Source of the DNA: Linanthus parryae | Lineage: Eukaryota > Streptophyta > Magnoliopsida > Ericales > Polemoniaceae | Direction: 5' to 3' | Assembly: GCA_023055425.1 (NCBI GenBank) | Contig: JALGPY010000008.1 | Location: forward strand, 23,223,359-23,287,358 | Length of the DNA stretch: 64,000 nt | Shown: positions 37,801-49,781 of the stretch, in pieces | Layout: each line of letters starts with the position of its first letter | Numbering within the stretch: the first letter of the stretch is position 1 | Notes under the pieces: model-generated | Seen by the model: only the letters and a program-made list of their open reading frames with translations | Databases searched by the model: none | What the model was told of the DNA's origin: nothing | Translations under genes and position numbers: made by a program

Positions 37801-40800
37801 AGGACTTCTTATATTGACGCATAAGGCGGACAACAAGAAGACACTCTGAACGATTCCATGTAATGGACCCAAGGACATGTGATACTCCTATAGCTCGCTG
37901 CAGGATTTTACGAGCCTGAATATGTGCCCTAGAAGACACCATACAAGATTGGCCAAATGACCAAAGTGCCCGATGCAGTGTGAGTCTGCTATATACTATG
38001 GTATATACTGAGACCCCACAAACCTTATGCAATCGGAAGAGTGGATTTCAGAAAATCTAACTTAAGACACTAGATTGCAACCAAAAGGATACTCTGTACG
38101 AAGGATCACGTGTTATAACTATCGGAGATGATGCTTCGACTAGCCAGCTATGCGTGCTGACTAGGGTGGGGACCTAGATACACGTAGATCCGACTCAGGC
38201 TATAGTCCATGCTAGATGACATCGCATGGAACAGCAGCATAAGTGTTGCACAATCGTATTAGACCGCTCCATCGATCATGGAAGCGAAGCACGATTGCCT
38301 GTTCTGTCACCGGACAGAAACATGTTTGGATAAGAAGGTTTCTGATAAGCTTATGAGCTGTCAACCGACCTGTAGTGCTGGCGTACGGCTGCAGTATTTT
38401 TGATAAGGCCAAACATATAGAAAAGGGTACTGTTTCACAAATGGTGAGATAACTACCTACAGAGTAACCTTGGAGTAGATCGACTACGGGACAAAATGTA
38501 GGTTCCTCCCATTCCTAAACCACATAAGAGTCGTCTTTGTGGATTGCTTTAGAAAATTGGGACTCGGTAGTCAATCACTAGCAATATGATTGATGAGCAT
38601 ATGAGACATTGATAATTGGATTTTAATTGGATTTGTTATGCTACATGTTGTTTACATATCCTGTACTAGCATAGAACATGTCGCGCGGACACTAGGTTGA
38701 CTCTCTCACACGAGCAACCGCCTTTACAACATCCTGGATTGTCTAGGTGAGTAGGAGATGAGACAGAATCCCGACAAGCGCTAGAAGCCTATGATATGAT
38801 GACTCCTGTCATATGAGGCGCATGGCCTATGACAAGAGCTGGACATCAATCAATAGTGCAAGACCCTGTCAGACGGATTCATTTGTCGCATTGGAATAAG
38901 TTCCAAGGTGAGATTGGATTATGGCCATTCGAGCATGGTTACTACCCCGAACCATGTATAGTCTGCGTAGAGAAAGCCAGATGAGAGAACTGATTTCGAT
39001 TGCATATGTGCAACACTCAGTACTCGGGTTAATAGTCATATGGGCTGTTGGACTTACATCTGTATAGTGGTCCCTATGGGATAGGACATGTGCTCTGATA
39101 GAGTCCAAACACTATGGCGCACATCTTATGAGATAACGCGTGCTTATGAGTGACATGAGGTGGCGAGTAGAACTAGTCCCTGAGTTTCCTCGCCGTGTGA
39201 GCCTCGTCGATCATATAAGAATGATTGACACTGTATACCCTTAGTACTTTCATCCATGTCGGGGAGAGACGGTTCGGTGGTGCTACTTTAGCGTGACACC
39301 TCACGGCTATGAATGATTCGGCCTACCAGGACATTGCTAGGAAAGCAGCTGACTCCGAATCAAAGCGACAATGGATGGAAAGGAAGATTCTAATTGCATC
39401 GCTCTTTATCATGTTCATTGGGCCCACCTACAAGATCTTATGGGATCATGCAGGATATGAATATAATAAAGGAGATATAGACTCATTGATGCACGACCTT
39501 CGGGACAAGGTAGGTGCTCATGGTCTATGAGATGACAATAGACAGAATCTGGGGGATACGAGAGATATATATATGTATTGCATTATTTCTTGAGGGTTGA
39601 GTACGCCTGCTGCTAGCTCGTCTCGTATGAGTTTAGAGTATGGATCTCCCGAAATGCAGGTTCTCTCACAGTCATACACCAAGGCCACATAACACTTTGG
39701 CAGATGATAATAGTTGGAGATTGAGGGAGACTAGAACTACTGTATTTGTGCAACCCCACTGTGCGAGTGGGAGATGTTAGCATTATGTGCGCCCATGTGG
39801 GGTGCACAATGCAATTATCCTAAACTTATGGGTTTAGGAGAGACAAGCTCAAACCTTATGGGGTTAGTAGCAAGGACATCAACCCTAGGGGGTAACGTTG
39901 CAATTAGGTATAGGTCTGTCTATATAAGGAGACAGCCTCCTAGATTATTATAAGTGCTAGAGACATAATAATACACAATACTGTAGAGATCATGTGCTGA
40001 TCATAATACAGTAAACCCTAGACTCTCTCTTCAACTAGCCTCCATTGGGTGGAACTTGGTGTGGATCAGAGCTCTCGTCCTAGTGATTCGAGCCAGATTG
40101 TGGGAGCAAGAAGAGCACGTGAAAGCAAGCACCCTTCGATCATCCGTTGCGCTTAGGAGCTAAGGAAGACAAGGTAAACACATGAATCTTCCGCTATAAT
40201 TCATGTTATAGATCTGTATGTGATAGATCAGATTCATCCTTCACTTATTTATTTGCTTTCTGCACAACTTGAGCCCATTACCTGGTCACATGAGGCTTCC
40301 CTAGATATCCCTCTCGAATTGCCGAAAGCAAGATTTTTGTATAACATGAGTGGCATTTTGTTATTTATGCATATTCTCACATGTTCGTGCCACTAAAAGT
40401 TAAAACTTATTCATACGCTTTCATTCGATGTCACACATATTTTTCCTCGTCTTTAATATGAACATGGCATAATACTTTTTCTTGAATAAATTGCTAACAT
40501 TACTTTTCTTCGAAGTTTTTGGTAGACAATTGAAATAATTGGTAGTGTTTTGTTTAATTTCAGTATCATCCGGATGTTTGTAAAGGAAGCAATTGCGGGG
40601 TTCAGTTCCACACCATTAATGAAGCTTATGATGTAAGTTATTACTCTTAAATTCTCATAATCAAGAGGGTTAATAGTTCATGACTATTACTGTAACATGT
40701 TCATAGTATCAAATGCAATTCAATGAAATTATCAATGCATCTGAATTTTGGAATTAAAGTACGAACAATACGTTAAATCAAAATTTTGATTTTCATACCA

Positions 40801-41467
40801 TGAGAAGCAAAGAAGTTAGGCATTTTTCTAACAATACAGATGTATGTTTGAGTCAGTTTGCGCATATTTTAACTATATTCAGAAATTCTAGAGAATGCAT
40901 ATAAAAGTCCTAATGGTCTGAAGAAGAGCAACCCCTAGGTCTTCACTGCTAAGCCAACTTCCAAACCTTGCAATGAGCTTAAGGTTTTGTTTGTTAAACA
41001 CCTCATTTTGGTACTAATTGTTAAGTAATCAGTAGCTGTTTAATTACTAGTTAAATACATTACCTGTGGAAATTTATAAAATTTGATCAGTAAACCCTAC
41101 TTCATTTTTTTCTTTTCTTTTTTTTAGGATAACAATTTACCCTCTTGGTGAAAATACACCCCCCCCCCCCACACACACACTATTAGTTCCTCGCTGCACT
41201 TTGTAATTTTTTTGAGCGGTAAGAGAATTGGTTATTAATTAGTAATTCGATGATATTATTTGTTCGATAATGCAGCTTATAATGGATAGCTTGAGAGGAG
41301 AATCAAACATGCCAGAAACGGGAAGGCATTACGAGCCTTATGATGCAGGAGTAGATGAGCCGATGATGGGGATGGACGATCCTGATTGGGATATGTGGGA
41401 AGAATGGATGGGATGGGAAGGAGCCGGGATTCGTGACTACTCTTCACATATTAACCCTTATATTTAA
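31881..41467 (+). CDS. Chloroplast DnaJ protein, J8-like, with a retrotransposon in intron 1
   Basis: Three exons, 31881-32081, 40564-40632 and 41276-41467, encode 153 residues (phases 0/0). The first ~40 residues are basic and Ser/Thr/Asn-rich (a likely plastid transit peptide). The J domain follows: [27 protein letters not shown], then [23 protein letters not shown] with the essential His-Pro-Asp at 69-71. The C-terminus [19 protein letters not shown] and DYSSHINPY matches the conserved tail of Arabidopsis J8, a small stromal J protein of about 160 residues that stimulates Hsp70. Intron 1 is 8,482 bases because a Copia-type element sits in it in the sense orientation. Splice sites (CAG|gtacgt, ttcag|TATC) are intact, so the gene is probably still expressed, though premature polyadenylation in the LTRs is possible. 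Confidence 0.93.
32290..32500. repeat. Degenerate ~115-bp tandem repeat in J8 intron 1
   Basis: Two imperfect copies, each ending with a tatttatgaa-cacatccg-ataaat-actc block (32366-32400 and 32455-32488) and preceded by a ggaccactttaa-type block. It belongs to the original intron, upstream of the retrotransposon. Confidence 0.6.
32578..33046 (+). repeat. 5' LTR (469 bp)
   Basis: Begins TGTTAGCATT and ends CCTTCA. It contains a TATA box CTATATAAGG at 32723-32732, the likely U3 promoter. It differs from the 3' LTR at five positions, all A/G exchanges on this strand. Confidence 0.95.
33048..33060 (+). other. Primer-binding site (initiator tRNA-Met)
   Basis: TGGTATCAGAGCC, the standard plant retrotransposon site complementary to the 3' end of initiator tRNA-Met, one base after the 5' LTR. 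Confidence 0.95.
33360..33745 (+). promoter_or_regulatory. GC-rich retroelement leader with TGACGT array
   Basis: A sharply GC-rich island in AT-rich surroundings, between the primer-binding site and the coding remnants. Between 33477 and 33660 it has at least nine TGACGT motifs on the + strand (about 33477, 33493, 33505, 33571, 33583, 33596, 33608, 33623, 33649), most extended to TGACGTGG, plus ACGTCA and CCACGTGG sites. TGACGT and CACGTG cores are classic plant bZIP targets. Whether the array is an enhancer, an RNA structure or a by-product of repeat expansion is not known. Confidence 0.6.
39309..39530 (+). CDS. Small ORF in the retroelement, downstream of the pol remnants (73 aa)
   Basis: ATG-initiated, with a hydrophobic stretch [18 protein letters not shown] around residues 27-44 that could span a membrane, between a basic/acidic N-part and an acidic C-part. 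It is intact, unlike the rest of the interior. No family is recognised. A 73-codon frame can occur by chance, so it may not be a gene. Confidence 0.2.
   Translation: MNDSAYQDIARKAADSESKRQWMERKILIASLFIMFIGPTYKILWDHAGYEYNKGDIDSLMHDLRDKVGAHGL
39765..39774 (+). other. Polypurine tract
   Basis: GAGTGGGAGA directly before the 3' LTR, in the place where plus-strand priming occurs. Confidence 0.85.
39775..40243 (+). repeat. 3' LTR (469 bp)
   Basis: Same length as the 5' LTR and 464 of 469 positions identical by my comparison. Ends CTTCA, followed by the CTTAT target duplication. Confidence 0.95.
41160..41181. repeat. poly-C / (CA)n tract in J8 intron 2
   Basis: A C-run followed by CA repeats, a simple repeat about 95 bases before the third exon. 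Confidence 0.85.
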
Positions 41468-41820
41468 ATCCCCATGTATCGAGCGACCATTCGCAAAATT
41501 TACAATAACCTGATCTTGTTGTAGACATACAATGTAGCAAAATTCTTAATGTAAATAATTTTGTTCCTCTTGTGAAAAAACTGGTGGAACGAGGCACAAC
41601 TTCGAGCAGTCCTCTTGTGTGACATCAGAATCAAATTTATGCCATTAGAACTGTTACATGATTTCTGGAAGATCGTTTCTGTAACGTGTACCTAAACTTT
41701 TGTGGACGCCATTAGAGTATGGAACAATACAACAAGTGGTGAACTTTGCTAGATCAAGAGGGGTAAACTTGTTCCGGAAACTACTATGAGCCACGAAAGT
41801 TACCCCATACTAATGATGTA

Positions 41821-42105
41821 CCACTCTGTTTATTCTCTTTCTCCCTAATTTGACTTGTTTCTCGTATCAGGTTCACTTTGGCCCGGTGATTTGAATAGTA
41901 TAATGATGCAATTTTTTTTTTTATACTTTTTCATGGTGTTGTTATCTACAACACCAAGTAAAGATTATAAAAAATTACATCATTTTTACTCTACAACACT
42001 ATGAAAAATTTACCAAAAATTGTATCATTTAATTATCTAAATCACCGGGTTAAAGCGACTCGGTGAATAGTTTTAAAAGTCAAATTGGAGATAAAGAGAA
42101 GAAAC
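41821..42105. mobile_element. Stowaway-like MITE, copy 4
   Basis: Starts CCACTCTGTTTA after TA at 41819-41820 and has the family's inner arms (cactttggcccggtgatttgaatag; ctaaatcaccgggttaaag). The right end is degenerate (aagagaagaaaca), so the limit is approximate. Confidence 0.7.
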
Positions 42106-42123
42106 ATAATTGTAACAATAAGA

Positions 42124-42240
42124 GATTTTTGGTGTCCTGAAATTTGGTACAATGAAAGGGTGAAAGTGTCATTTACCAAATTAGAAAGGGCAAAAGTATC
42201 TTTATATCAAACTTAGGGGTGTGAAAGTGTATTAACCATG
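42124..42240. mobile_element. Fragment of the 'cactttcacccc' family
   Basis: Right-hand portion only: ggtgtcctgaaatttgg, gggtgaaagtgtcatttacc, atatcaaacttaggggt, gtgaaagtgtattaacc. Compare 49427-49541. Confidence 0.65.
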
Positions 42241-43177
42241 TTTTAATTTAGAAATAGATATAAACAGGTTTTTGAGGATTTTTTTTTTTTTTGAAATGGT
42301 TTTTGAGGAAACTAGATACATCTATTCGATACATGAACATTTAGAACCATAGCTTAATTCATTGTCTCATTGATCAACAAAACGTGTACGTGATCATTCA
42401 CAAATCGTGAAACATAACTTACAAGGTAATGCATACAAATAATTTCACATCACAAAAGGAAATTGTTCCACTGTCATGTTTAAGAGATTAAAGATTTATT
42501 GACTTATGATTGGAATGAGGTCATTGGAATAGCCTACTTTATAGTCCTAGTTATCCAACAACTTGTCTAATTCACGAAAATGAACTCATCACATAAATGT
42601 TCTTATCGGACCAAAATAATATTACTTCACATCCCGACAAACTCATTATTAGTTGTTTTGTATCCAACTTTTGTTTGCGTAACTCCACAATGTAATTTAC
42701 ACATTCATTTATCGTTTTAGAGAAAAAAACATTGACAATGAGAAACAAAAAAAGATACGACTATATGTGAGTCAACTACCAAAGGCAATGGTGCAAGGGT
42801 TCGGACTTGAGGCGCAAACAAATGACATGCGTAGTTAATGAAAGAGCATGATTGCCAAAATATTCAAAATTGTGAAGTTTTTGAAAACACATGGATGACA
42901 CATGGAAGACAAGTTTGGAATACAACAATTGATGGAATTCTAACATTTTCTCTCCGCAACACACAAAGTTTTAAGATAAGAAGTACTACACATATCAATT
43001 ATTTTTTTTAAATTACACATTAAATTACTTTTTGTAGCTTAGAATAAAAAATATTTTTAACATTATCATGACCATAATACTTCATAAGCGAGTTTATGTA
43101 ATTAACTACAAAGATCTTGAATTCCGTCAAATTAGTCAAATAATAAGGGCCTTCCAAAAACAAACACAGTTAAATAG
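42241..43177. other. Intergenic stretch, no gene seen
   Basis: AT-rich sequence with no coding potential or repeat that I can identify. Confidence 0.5.
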
Positions 43178-43393
43178 TAATTTATAATTTCAGCTTATCT
43201 ATATACCAATAGACTATATGAAATAAGCTATCCCCAAAATGTGACATGTGGAATAGTTTATCCTCACTATATCCTAGAAACAAAACACTCTATAAAATAT
43301 TATAAAATATTCTAAATCATTTTGAAGATAAACTTCTTCGTTACGGTCGTGCCCTCAACGTGCCATCGGGCACGAGTTATGCCCTAGTACCAA
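43178..43393. mobile_element. Worn transposon end with gggcacg motif
   Basis: Contains the inverse of the ggggataagct dimer from the PP2C intron and the block tcgtgccctcaacgtgccatcgggcacga, which is itself an inverted repeat. It is probably the same family as at 27655-27930. Confidence 0.5.
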
Positions 43394-43599
43394 ACATATA
43401 GTAAATAATCTTCTGAATTATGATAAAATACAACAATGGTCTTCAACGAAACTAGACAAAAAGACAGGGGCCAAATCGAATTTATAAAAGATTAGTGGTA
43501 CCAATCTCTAATTTCAGAAACCTCTTTGGAACAAATTCTCTAATAATTCATTTAATAATCGAGGTTGGATTTTCCTTAGGCAGTTTGGTTTATTTACAC

Positions 43600-43854
43600 C
43601 TTCTCTCTCTCTTTGTTGTTTAATCATTCAATGAAAGCCGAAAAACAAATTCTGATGATTGCTTTTGCTTTTCGTTGCTCTCGCTGACACACCCCACGAC
43701 CTGATTCACTTCCCTTCCTCTGGTTCTGTGAATCCACAGTTTTGTTCTTATTCATCCCCATACATGTATGCGTCTTACAAGCAGATCCCACACCATCATT
43801 CGACGGTTAACCCTCATCGTCTGAGCTAAACAAACCCAATTCCTATCACCGGAG
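43600..43854 (+). other. Inferred non-coding first exon of the MRS2 gene
   Basis: CT-rich leader-like sequence ending CGGAG|gtaaga at 43854, a strong donor. It is most simply joined to the acceptor gtcttgcag|CGTTG at 45319|45320, which precedes the start codon. The 5' limit is a guess. Confidence 0.5.
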
Positions 43855-45338
43855 GTAAGAACTGTTGATTTCTCTAATGGGTTTTGTTTGATAGTCTACG
43901 TGTGGTCTGGGTTTCTTCGGAAAGTTCAGTTTTGTTGCTTAGCGTGAAGTGAATCCATGTGGGTTTTGATGAATATTTTCGTTTTGCAATCTGGGTTTCG
44001 TTTATTGGTGGTGTTTCTTTGATGGGTTAAAGAGAATTGTCAATTGTGGAATAAAGTAGGAAGTGGGTTTTTCCCAAAAAATAGTAATTGGATTTCTCTC
44101 AAAATAATAATAATTAGTAATTGGATTATATTGCAGTCTTGAATCTTTTGCTCTTTAGAAGGAGAAAAAAAGGGATATTACTAGGTACCTTGCTTGTTCC
44201 CCTGGTTAATTCAAAGTGGAATATTTTTTCTGTCTGGTGATGTACAGTGAAGAAGTTCTATTTGAGGGTGTTAATTTTTGGGGACTTCTAGCTATTGATG
44301 GGTGCTACTTCATGGTTGCAAATTCCTATATCTGTAGATGAATCTCTTCTCTTGAAGGCTTAAATGGATGGTCTGTAAGGTTTTTTGAACCAGAAATTGT
44401 TGGTGATACTTAGCCTTAGTTCAAGCTGTCTCACTATATTGATTATACATGCTTTCTTAAATTTTCCTGTGTCTGCAGTTGAGGTATCTTAAATTTGTAA
44501 GATTTCACTCGAATGTATAATTTTGGATTTGAAGGTTAATATTACTGAAAATGAAAAGATTTAGCTTGTTGCATCAGCAACACACCAGTAACATCGATCT
44601 GAACGATCCCTGGTTGTCAGGTATCCTTCGGATTTTAGGTGTGAGACGTGGGGAGTCGAGTTCGTTTTTCCCATGTATGGTTTGAGCGAAGTTCTCTTCA
44701 AATTCAATTGGTGTTTGTATGTAGCATTCATATGATGTAGGAGCCATGAGAGAATTGCCACTACGGAGAATTTTGGTTATGCGGAAGTGTGCCATGTTTT
44801 TCACTGTTGTCAAGAGTGATCGGTGGATACTTGTAGTCTTGGTTTGTTGTGCTTGTAGAACTACATGTCTCTTTCTCTGTACTCTTACTGGCCATATACT
44901 TATTGGTAAGAGAAAAAGGTTTGGCTACTAGTTACTGATGTTGTTGTGTGGTTCTTCGATGGAGACAGCTAGATAGAAGATCTTTATAAGGGCAGCAATA
45001 TCTATCTGTGGTCACTCAAAGGGTGTTCTTCTGAACGGGAAACGCAGCATTGGACAAGACAACAACTGTAGATGCTATGTTGTTTGAGTCATTGTAGTGC
45101 TGTTCTTTTGTTTAGTTCAGTATGCTTTTCTTCTTAGAAACTGCAGCGTAACAACTTCACATAGCGCCAATCGCCAAAACCCATTTTAGACTTTTTTTTT
45201 TTTTCAAAATGAAGAGGATTTCAAGATGGGATTGGGGTCTTTAATGGCTAAATATGATTTGAAGCAGTTTTTTTTTTTTACTGGTATGTTTATGCATGAT
45301 TTTCTGCTGTGTCTTGCAGCGTTGAAGACTTATATTCG

Positions 45339-48300
45339 ATGGCAGACCTCAAAGAGCGCCTGCTCCCACCAAGGCCTGCATCATCTGTGAATCTTAGAGA
45401 CCAATCTTATAGGCCTTCTGCTTCTGGGCGTCAACCTTTTCAAAGTGTCGATGTTCTAGGTTTAAAAAAGCGAGGCCAAGGCCTTAGATCATGGATTCGT
45501 GTTGATACGCAGGGAGATTCTCAAGTCATTGAGGTGGACAAGTTCACCATGATGCGTCGTTGTGATCTTCCTGCCCGTGATCTACGTCTGCTTGATCCAT
45601 TGTTTGTGTACCCCTCAACAATCCTTGGCAGAGAAAAGGCAATTGTTGTAAATTTGGAGCAGATTCGATGTATAATTACAGCTGACGAAGTTCTGCTGTT
45701 AAATTCTCTTGATAGCTACGTATTACAGTATGTGGTTGAGCTACAAAGGCGATTGACTACTGCAGGGGTAAATGAGGTTTGGCAGTCAGAAGGAGCTGAC
45801 TTGAATAGAAGGCTTGGAAATAGAAACTTTGACAATATGTACGGGAACACGTCGCCTGACTACTTGCCTTTTGAGTTTAGGGCTCTTGAAGTTGCTCTGG
45901 AGGCTGCTTGTACGTTTCTTGATTCTCAGGTGCGAACGTAATATTCTTGGACTCATATGCTTAGATTGTAAGTTTCACTCTGTTGATTCAATAGAAGTTG
46001 TGGCGTGTGTGAGGTTCTTGTGGACATGAAATACTGCATAGTTTTATACAATGTTATCTCCATCTTCAAAAAAGTATTTTTCCCTGTGACATTAAGTTCA
46101 ACCAATACACTGAAGAAAACTCATTAAGTGAATATCTGTATTGGTTGATGAGATGTAATGCTTGCATTTAGTGATTGTACAAAGCTGAAGATCATGCTGA
46201 TAACTTGACACCCTTGCTTTCTTCTTTCTTTCTTGTTTCCAAACATAAAACAAGGTAATCTGCTAGCTTGTTCTTCTCTTGTTTGCATAAGACTTCCAGG
46301 GTGGATGGGTAGGTGAATGAAAAGTTAGAGATTTAAATCTCCTTCCGGAAGTAAACTTCACTTAAACAGAAAGCGAATGGGAGATGTATCTGCTTAGTTT
46401 TTGGTGACTGAAATATGTGAAAGCCTCCAGTGGTTACTTTCAACATAAAGCTAAAATGTTGTCATGTTTGTAACAGGAAGTCCTCAAGGTTAGCCACTTA
46501 TACAATTCTCTTTTGATTAATACAGGAAGACCTTGTTTAGATAGTGTGAAAAGGAGAAAATTTTCATCTTTTGCTTCTTAGTTGTTACTGATTTACTCAC
46601 GCCTTATATTTTTCATGTGCTCTATGAGGCTATAGCATAAAATCTGTATGTGTTACTGATTGTTCTGATTTTCTCACAACTCCAATTGTGGAAAAACCGG
46701 TCATTTTCATGATGCCATATGCTTGTAACAGAAATTAAATTCTGAGTTTCTTTGATAGCTTGCAATCCTGCATCATGGTCTGTCTTACCCATTCTAATCT
46801 TCATCTAAAGAACCCTTTTCCCGAAGATGGAGATTTGCAAGCTTCATATTGGCAATGGCAAATGCCAAGTACTCAGAGTAAACGAAGAACAGGGAATGAA
46901 CTCTTAGTTCTTTCATTTATTCATTTTTCAAAATCTTTGCTTTGTCAAATCCAAAAATCTAATATGTGGCTGGCAAACAAATCATATACATGTATACTCT
47001 CTTTCTCAGTTTTTGGTCCCTTGGACTGAAGGAATGCAATAGGCCTGAAGGCTTCCAAAAAGTCAAATTCTTGGGTGGCTTATGATAGGAAGGTTTGAGG
47101 TTAGGGAAAGGAATCAATATGGATTGTTCTGGGACGTGAGCAGTATGGTGAACCGGATAGTAATCAAGACAGTTGTGCAACCTGCAAATGACAAATTTGC
47201 CAACCCTACTTGCTAACATTTACAAAGAAAACGTCCTTGGCTGCTAGAATCTAAAAGGCTGAAACTATTAATTAGGCCTCTGAATTCTTTATTAACATAA
47301 TCAATGTAACCAGCGTTGCCTAACTACTTAATAACTTCCAGCATTTCCCTTCCAAAAGATAACTGGAAGGCCCTAAATGCTTTGCATCTAATATCACAAT
47401 TCATGTTGCTCTTCCTTTTTATGCTTAGCTTTAGTTTTCTTTTGACAAATTCTTATGGACAAAGTTGTTTAAATTATTTTATCTGAGGGTTGGTCTTGAT
47501 GTGCAGTGGGCGCACTGAAGTTATGGAACAATAATGTGATTTTTGTCAGAAAAGTACCAAATAGTAGTAGTAATCATGATTTTTGTCTGGTATTTGATGG
47601 CTTGGGAAAAGATCCGAAACTATTATGCCTTGAGGATATCCAAGCCTAGTCCTAATGCAGGACAGTTTGTTATATATATATAATATATATTATATATTAT
47701 ATATATATATAATATTTGAGAAGCATTTTTCCACATTTTGTCCCATCACAAGTGAGTCTTTCGGTTGTAAAGCAAAGCTTGCTGCACAAGCAGGTTTTTT
47801 TACTGAACTTATAATTTGTGTTGGACCCGAAACCACAACTTCCGCACCTGAATCATTTTTTTGCCAGATATAATCCTATACATGTCAAATTAATTCGAAG
47901 ATTAATCTCAGAAGGAAAGGTTATGTTTGCTGAAACTCGTAGAGTTGTAACTTGTATACTTCAGCAATTCAAGGACTCGTGAGTTTATAGTGATTTTTTT
48001 TGGGGTTTCATGTTGTCGTGTTCTCCTGCTTTGTTTTAGGCAACTGCTAAATAAAGTTAAAGAGTTGTAGAAAAGTAGCTGAGTAAACGTTAATGGAGTC
48101 TGGGTGAAGGAAAATAGCTTCTAAAGCTACATTAGGCAATACTTCAATTCAGTGGCGACACTCTTCATGTTTGTTTTGGTTGCAACTTTAAACTGGGCAT
48201 GTCCCTTCTGTTGGGGGATAAGTCACTAATACTCATATGCAATTGTTTGTGACCATTGTTTTATTTGGATGAATTATACAATGGATTATTCAACTTATGG

Positions 48301-49750
48301 TTTACCCAACTTCTTGAGACAAGTAGTGGCCATGAAGCAAAAGGTTTCAGTAGCCTCAATAAATCAATTACTTGCTAAAGTTGGAAAGATTTCTCTCTTA
48401 TCAGGCTGCTGAACTGGAAATTGAAGCATATCCTCTGTTAGATGAACTTACTTCTAAGATCAGTACCTTGAACTTGGAACGCGTAAGGCGACTGAAAAGC
48501 AGACTTGTTGCATTAACACGGCGAGTTCAGAAGGTCTTTATAAAAGTTTTCTTCCATTACTCAAAATTCCCTCCACCCTTTGACCTCACCATCACTGATT
48601 TTTTACTCTTCTTCTTGTAGGTTAGGGATGAGATAGAGCAGCTAATGGATGATGATGGAGATATGGCTGAAATGTATCTCACTGAAAAGAAGAGGCGGAT
48701 GGAGTCGCCGTTTTATTGCGACCAATCGCTGTTGGGGTTCAGATCTAACGATGGGTTGCAGTGTGTTTCTGCTCCAGTTTCTCCAGTTTCTTCACCCCCT
48801 GAGGTTAGGAGACTTGAAAAGAACTTGAGCATGTCCAGAAGCAGACATGAGAGCACGAGGAGTACAGAGACTGCTTCGGAGAGTATTGAAGAACTTGAGA
48901 TGTTGTTGGAAGCTTACTTTGTAGTCATCGACAGCACCCTCAATAAGTTGACATCAGTATGTTAATTTTTTCTCGCTCTTTTTCTTCTTAAATTTATAAA
49001 ACGAGGTATTTAGTTATCAATTGGTTGATTTATGTGTTGCAGCTGAAAGAATACATTGATGACACCGAGGATTTCATCAACATTCAGCTGGTAAGATTCT
49101 TCACCTCTTGTGAAACATGGACTGAAGTAGTACTGAAATGAATTATGCTTATGTGAGCCAACTTGTATAACATCAAGTAGGGTAGTTAGTAACTCCTTTG
49201 TTAAAACATTAATAAGACAATAGTTAGGGTAAAAGACACATTCACCCCCTCAAGTTTGATGCAAAGACACTTTTACCCCTTCTGTCTGTCAAATTTCAGA
49301 ATATTTACACTCCCCAATTTTGACGTCGTTGGTCTGGGGGCGGTTGTCCGTCACTATAGTAGTTTCGAGGACAGATTCAATCTCTTAGAGTATGATACTA
49401 TGATATGACTCAATCAGGGGGTGTAAGTGTCCTGAAGTTTGGAACACAACGGGGGTGAGAGTGTCATTTCCCAAACAAGAAGGGGTGGAAGTGTCTTTGC
49501 ATCAAACATTGGGGGGTGGGGGGTGAAAGTGTCGTTTACCCTAATAGTTAATATCTTGATGTCTAGCATTGTAGCCTGAGCTTTAGTTCTAAATTTTAAG
49601 TTGAAAATTTTCTCCTGGTAAATGCCTTTCATTCACTAGTTTGCGTAACCTGTAAGCCTCTTCATCACATGTGGGCTTGGTCATCTATTGACCAAGTCAG
49701 CACATTAGAGGGATATGGCTTTCATTTAGCCAACCCCCCTTCTCCACCCC

Positions 49751-49781
<31 letters not shown>

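Larger units (their letters stand above)
32573..40248 (+). mobile_element. Copia-type LTR retrotransposon, complete but coding-defective
   Basis: The element 32578-40243 (7,666 bases) is flanked by the perfect 5-base duplication CTTAT (32573-32577 and 40244-40248). It has two 469-base LTRs, a primer-binding site for initiator tRNA-Met just after the 5' LTR, and a purine tract just before the 3' LTR. Translating the interior piecewise on the + strand gives Copia-order remnants: GAG-pre-integrase (about 35760-35890; [21 protein letters not shown]), integrase C-terminal part (36310-36430; YSTKNPP, then [12 protein letters not shown] in another frame), reverse transcriptase (about 37440-37540; [24 protein letters not shown]) and RNase H traces (about 37980-38560). 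All are broken by stops and frameshifts. No gag or protease could be recognised. It is therefore non-autonomous. Confidence 0.92.

Noticed and set aside
39309..39530. Envelope-like gene in the retroelement
   Set aside because: Too short, a single weak hydrophobic stretch, no signal peptide or other envelope features. Reported only as an unidentified small ORF.
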